Source: Candidatus Chloroheliales bacterium
Lineage (GTDB): Bacteria; Chloroflexota; Chloroflexia; QHBQ01
Reading direction: 5' to 3'
Length of the DNA: 7,399 bases
NCBI GenBank assembly: GCA_003243865.1
Contig: QHBQ01000428.1
Location: 1-7,399, forward strand
Part shown: one piece after another, positions 5,060-7,399 of the stretch
Layout of the letters: every line of letters starts with the position of its first letter
Position numbering within the stretch: the stretch's first letter is position 1
The notes under the pieces: generated by a model
Seen by the model: only the letters and a program-made list of their open reading frames with translations
Told to the model about the DNA's origin: nothing
Databases searched by the model: none
Made by a program: the position numbers and the translations under genes

Positions 5060-6352
5060 ATGGCGGAGCTAGAGCAGGTGAACACAAGTAAGCGGGGATT
5101 GAGCTATGGCTGGTTCGCCTTTGGCGGGCTGCTGGTGGCGCTGGTGGCGGCGATTGTCTACGCGGTGCTGCTGATGTCGCCGCCCGCCGAAGACATTCGC
5201 GATATGATTACCTTCCTGCTCATCTCCGGCAGCCTTTCGCTGGTGATTGGCTACCTCGGCTTCCGCCGCTTCGGGCTGGGGTCGAGCCTGCCCAGCCTGC
5301 GGCTCAAAATCATGGTCATCTACATCGCTGGGCTAGCGATTGCCTTCGTCAACGTGGTGGTCACTGCCGCGCTGATGTTCCTCAGCGAACATGACCTCAA
5401 GCTGCTCAGTGTGCTGCTCTTCTTCGCGCTAGTCATTTCACTGTTCTCCGCCTACTTTCTGGCCGAGAGCATGAGCCGCTCAGTGCGGCTGGTGATGAAC
5501 GCGGCAGGACGGTTGGCCGAGGGCAAGGCCGACGAGCGGGTGCCAGTGCAGTCGGCGGACGAGTTGGGGCGGTTGGCGAGCGCCTTCAACCAGATGGCCG
5601 ACCGGCTGGCTGAGGCATCAGCGGCCCAGCAGCGGGTGGAAAACGCGCGGCGCGAACTGGTCGCCGCCGTGTCGCATGACCTGCGCACCCCGCTGGCGAG
5701 CATCCGCGCGATGGTCGAGGCGGTCAACGATGGCGTGGTGCGCGACCCCGAAACCGTGCATCGCTACCTGGTCAGCGTGCAGCACGAGGCGCAGCGGCTG
5801 GGGGCGCTGATTGACGACCTGTTCGAGCTATCGCAAATTGAGGCGGGCGCGCTGAAGCTGCAATTGGAGCGCGCCTCGCTGGAGGATGTCGTCTCCGACA
5901 CGTTGGAGAGCATGGACGCGCAGGCGCGGCTGAAGGGCGTGGCCCTGTCGGGCAAGGTGGAGGGAACGCTGCCGCCCGTCTACGTGGACACCCGCAAGTT
6001 CCAGCGGGTGCTGTACAACCTGGTGCAGAACGCTATTCGCCACACCCCGGCGGACGGCGCGGTGACGCTGATCGCCCGCGACTGCGGCAACGAGGTGGAG
6101 GTGCAGGTGGCCGACAGCGGCGAGGGTATTGCCGAGCGCGACCTGCCGCACATCTTCGACCGCTTCTATCGCGGCGAGCCGTCGCGTAGCCGCGACACCG
6201 GCGGCGCGGGCCTCGGCCTGGCAATCGCACGCGGCATCATCGAGGCGCACGGCGGGCGTATCTGGGTTGAGAGCACGCTGCACGAGGGATCAACCTTTTT
6301 GTTCAGTCTCCCGCGTAAGGAGAAAGCGTTTTTACCGATGGTGGTGTTTTAG
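5060..6352 (+). CDS. Membrane sensor histidine kinase (HAMP, HisKA, HATPase_c)
   Basis: This 430-residue kinase would sense a signal at the membrane, autophosphorylate and pass the phosphate to the upstream response regulator. Four hydrophobic segments (about 17-39, 50-68, 82-107, 114-135) with only short connections mean there is almost no extracytoplasmic sensor domain, so sensing is probably within the membrane or via partners. A HAMP domain follows (about 136-190, with ADELGRLASAFNQMADRL). The HisKA helix carries phosphoacceptor H206 in VSHDLRTPLASI. The ATP-binding domain (about 308-418) has N324 in LVQNAIRHTP, DSGEGI (352-357), FDRFYR (366-371) and GGAGLGLAIA. The ATG at 5060 has AAGGA 6 nt upstream; the TTG at 5054 abuts that site and is unlikely. 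The last dozen residues (KEKAFLPMVVF) are family-atypical. The stop is within about 10 bp of the IscB element's first hairpin. Confidence 0.95.
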   Translation: MAELEQVNTSKRGLSYGWFAFGGLLVALVAAIVYAVLLMSPPAEDIRDMITFLLISGSLSLVIGYLGFRRFGLGSSLPSLRLKIMVIYIAGLAIAFVNVVVTAALMFLSEHDLKLLSVLLFFALVISLFSAYFLAESMSRSVRLVMNAAGRLAEGKADERVPVQSADELGRLASAFNQMADRLAEASAAQQRVENARRELVAAVSHDLRTPLASIRAMVEAVNDGVVRDPETVHRYLVSVQHEAQRLGALIDDLFELSQIEAGALKLQLERASLEDVVSDTLESMDAQARLKGVALSGKVEGTLPPVYVDTRKFQRVLYNLVQNAIRHTPADGAVTLIARDCGNEVEVQVADSGEGIAERDLPHIFDRFYRGEPSRSRDTGGAGLGLAIARGIIEAHGGRIWVESTLHEGSTFLFSLPRKEKAFLPMVVF

Positions 6353-6360
6353 TCATGTAC
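6341..6360 (+). other. Predicted guide segment of the omega RNA (flank-derived)
   Basis: IscB omega RNAs carry their guide at the 5' end, just upstream of the conserved scaffold, and in natural loci it comes from DNA flanking the element's left end. If the scaffold starts at the hairpin at 6361, the guide here would be the ~16-20 nt GTGGTGTTTTAGTCATGTAC, which spans the kinase stop codon. The exact boundary is inference. Confidence 0.4.
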
Positions 6361-6637
6361 CCCCGCATTGAATGCGGGGCTTGTGAGGAGCGTTCGCGTT
6401 GCTCACAGGCCCGAGACATGAGCAGACCCAGGCTTGAAACATAGCCTCCGTTATCGGGAAGTGTTGCAGAACCTACCTTCGGGTGCTTCACCAGCCTGAA
6501 GCTCTAGAACTGCTCTGTTAAACAGGTGGAACGGGTGAAGCCAGTGCGGAGCAGAAAGTACCGCCCGGTAACTTCGTCGAGGTGAGCATTACCCGCGCAA
6601 GCGGAGGCCCGGCAACGGGCACAAGAAGGAACGACAC
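6361..6637 (+). ncRNA. Candidate omega RNA (HEARO-type) upstream of iscB
   Basis: The ~275 nt between the kinase and iscB encode no protein but are dense in helices. They include CCCCGCAT/ATGCGGGG (6361-6368 with 6372-6379, loop TGA) and TGTGAG/CTCACA (6382-6387 with 6402-6407). They also include GCTTCACC/GGTGAAGC (6485-6492 with 6534-6541) and a UUCG-capped stem near 6475-6484. Two consecutive GCAA-tetraloop hairpins follow, CCGC/GCGG (6593-6604) and GCCCG/CGGGC (6607-6620). The 3' end runs into the iscB Shine-Dalgarno. HEARO RNAs are known to lie directly upstream of iscB, overlap or abut its start, and direct the nuclease to DNA. I assign this by position and structure, not by a covariance search. 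Confidence 0.65.
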
Positions 6638-7205
6638 ATGTCAAAAGTCTTTGTCATCGATACCAAGCAGCAGCCCCTTGAACCCGTGCATCCGGGGCGG
6701 GCGCGGCGGTTGCTCGCGGAGGGCAAAGCCGCCGTCTTCAGGCGCTACCCCTTTGTGATCATTCTCAAGCGGCAGGTCGAGACCCCTGCTCCTGCGCCAG
6801 TACGTCTGAAGATTGACCCTGGGGCCAGGACCACCGGACTCGCCCTCGTTGATGATGCGACAGGCGAAGTGGTGTGGGCGGCAGAACTCTCCCATCGGGG
6901 ATCTGAGGTCAGAGCAGCCCTGGAGACCCGCCGACGGGTGCGCCGCGGCCGCAGACACCGCCGCACCAGATATCGAGCGCCTCGCTTTGCCAATCGTCGC
7001 CGGCAGAAGGGGTGGCTCCCCCCATCCCTGCTGAGCCGCGTTGAAAATATCCTCTCCTGGGTCAAGCGGCTGTGCCGGCTGTGCGCCATCACCGCCCTTT
7101 CCCAGGAGGTGGTCCGATTCGACCTGCAAAAGCTGGAGAACCCGGAGATCAGCGGCGTGCAGTACCAACAAGGCGATCTGTTCGGCTATGAAGTGCGCGA
7201 ATCTC
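6638..7205 (+). CDS. iscB: IscB RNA-guided nuclease, N-terminal part interrupted by an intron
   Basis: IscB is an RNA-guided DNA endonuclease and the evolutionary relative of Cas9. Visible parts, in order, are the PLMP domain (about 1-50, KVFVIDTKQQPLEPVHPGRARRLL), RuvC-I with catalytic D60 in LKIDPGARTTGLALVD and an Arg-rich bridge helix (about 88-123, RRRVRRGRRHRRTRYRAPRF). RuvC-II follows, with E157 in LSQEVVRFDLQKLENPEISGVQYQQG. Homology reaches GYEVRE (residue 188). Relatives continue with a short segment and the HNH domain, but here the frame enters GTGCGA at 7206, reads unrelated sequence and stops at 7301-7303 (221 codons). HNH, RuvC-III and the TAM-interacting part are absent from the window. 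The ATG has AAGGA 7 nt upstream. Without splicing the product would lack both complete nuclease sites; with splicing a full protein of typically 400-500 residues is possible. Confidence 0.85.
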
Positions 7206-7399
7206 GTGCGATGTGCCAATCGCTTATCTTGAGTGAGGAGCCTGAGAACTCCTCCAGGCCAGTGTCTAAGCCTGTCACCAACTTCTGCGTGCGTTCCCGG
7301 TAACGGGAGGGTGCGAAGCCAGAAGTAACGTCTAAGGGGATGCTTAGCCACAAGCAGAACCGGGCTAGGTGAAGAGCGGACGGGTGAACGTGAGTGAAC
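7206..7399 (+). mobile_element. Probable group II intron, 5' part, inserted in iscB
   Basis: Starting at GTGCGA (bacterial group II introns begin GUGYG), protein homology stops and helices nest in a domain I-like way. GAGGAG/CTCCTC (7234-7252) comes first. An outer stem pairs 7262-7271 with 7342-7351 (9 of 10 pairs) and encloses ACTTCTG/CAGAAGT (7281-7287 with 7320-7326). That stem in turn holds TCCCG/CGGGA capped by a GTAA tetraloop (7295-7308). The window ends before any reverse transcriptase ORF, domain V or 3' splice site. It lies in the same orientation as iscB, as needed for splicing to restore the frame. An alternative is a different structured insertion or a degenerate element end. 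Confidence 0.6.

Larger units (their letters stand above)
6353..7399 (+). mobile_element. IscB/omega-RNA element, right end beyond the window
   Basis: The segment from just after the kinase stop to the window end comprises a structured non-coding region and an iscB gene in the same orientation. This is the standard layout of IS200/IS605-related IscB loci. No tnpA is visible, so the element would be non-autonomous unless tnpA lies downstream. The left boundary is estimated from where the structured RNA begins; the right end is not seen. A probable group II intron is nested inside. Confidence 0.55.

Noticed and set aside
4864..5091. 75-codon open frame between regulator and kinase
   Set aside because: It runs through an inverted-repeat arm and overlaps the kinase start; the product has no recognisable features.
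7206..7303. Continuation of the iscB frame as a genuine alternative C-terminus
   Set aside because: The 32 codons after GYEVRE do not resemble the expected HNH region, and the DNA is better explained by structured RNA starting with GTGCGA.
6641..7351. 236-codon open frame on the - strand across iscB
   Set aside because: It is antisense to clear IscB domains and crosses the presumed intron boundary, which a real gene would not be expected to do.

Overview
The window looks like a chromosomal segment of a GC-rich bacterium, most likely a member of the Chloroflexota. That lineage call is an inference. It rests on the G/C-tract inverted repeats and the short TGTAGGG(G)CG...CGCCC palindromes between genes, the PNPase with an Arg/Gly/Asp-rich tail, and the general codon use. 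All real genes are on the + strand.

Positions 1-3085 hold a core RNA-metabolism block: the 3' end of rpsO (ribosomal protein S15), a 567-bp gap and a complete pnp (polynucleotide phosphorylase). The gap carries a 141-bp MITE-like inverted-repeat element and a dispersed palindrome. The pnp Shine-Dalgarno lies inside a perfect 8-bp hairpin, which suggests translational control. A 15-bp hairpin follows pnp.

Positions 3132-3882 hold a compact two-gene toxin-antitoxin module. It has a perfect-consensus sigma70-type promoter (TTGACA, 17 bp, TATAAT), a small antitoxin-like gene, an overlapping RelE/ParE-family toxin gene and an A/T-flanked terminator hairpin, so it is a self-contained cassette.

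Positions 3932-6352 encode a two-component system: an OmpR/PhoB-type response regulator and a four-TM, HAMP-containing sensor histidine kinase. A 310-bp gap separates them and is mostly a second MITE-like element (4786-4935) plus another short palindrome. The regulator has an unusual C-terminal tail encoded by sequence that looks like intergenic repeat.

Positions 6353-7399 are the most interesting part. A structured region (candidate omega RNA, also called HEARO RNA) begins within about 10 bp of the kinase stop codon and is followed by an iscB gene, the RNA-guided nuclease family ancestral to Cas9. The iscB reading frame is recognisable through the PLMP, RuvC-I, bridge-helix and RuvC-II parts. 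It loses homology after VRE (codon 188), exactly where GTGCGA begins and nested helices with a GNRA-capped hairpin follow. The best reading is a same-strand group II intron inserted in iscB, a mobile element nested in a mobile element. The intron's remainder and the HNH and RuvC-III parts of IscB lie beyond the window. No tnpA, CRISPR array, tRNA or rRNA was seen.
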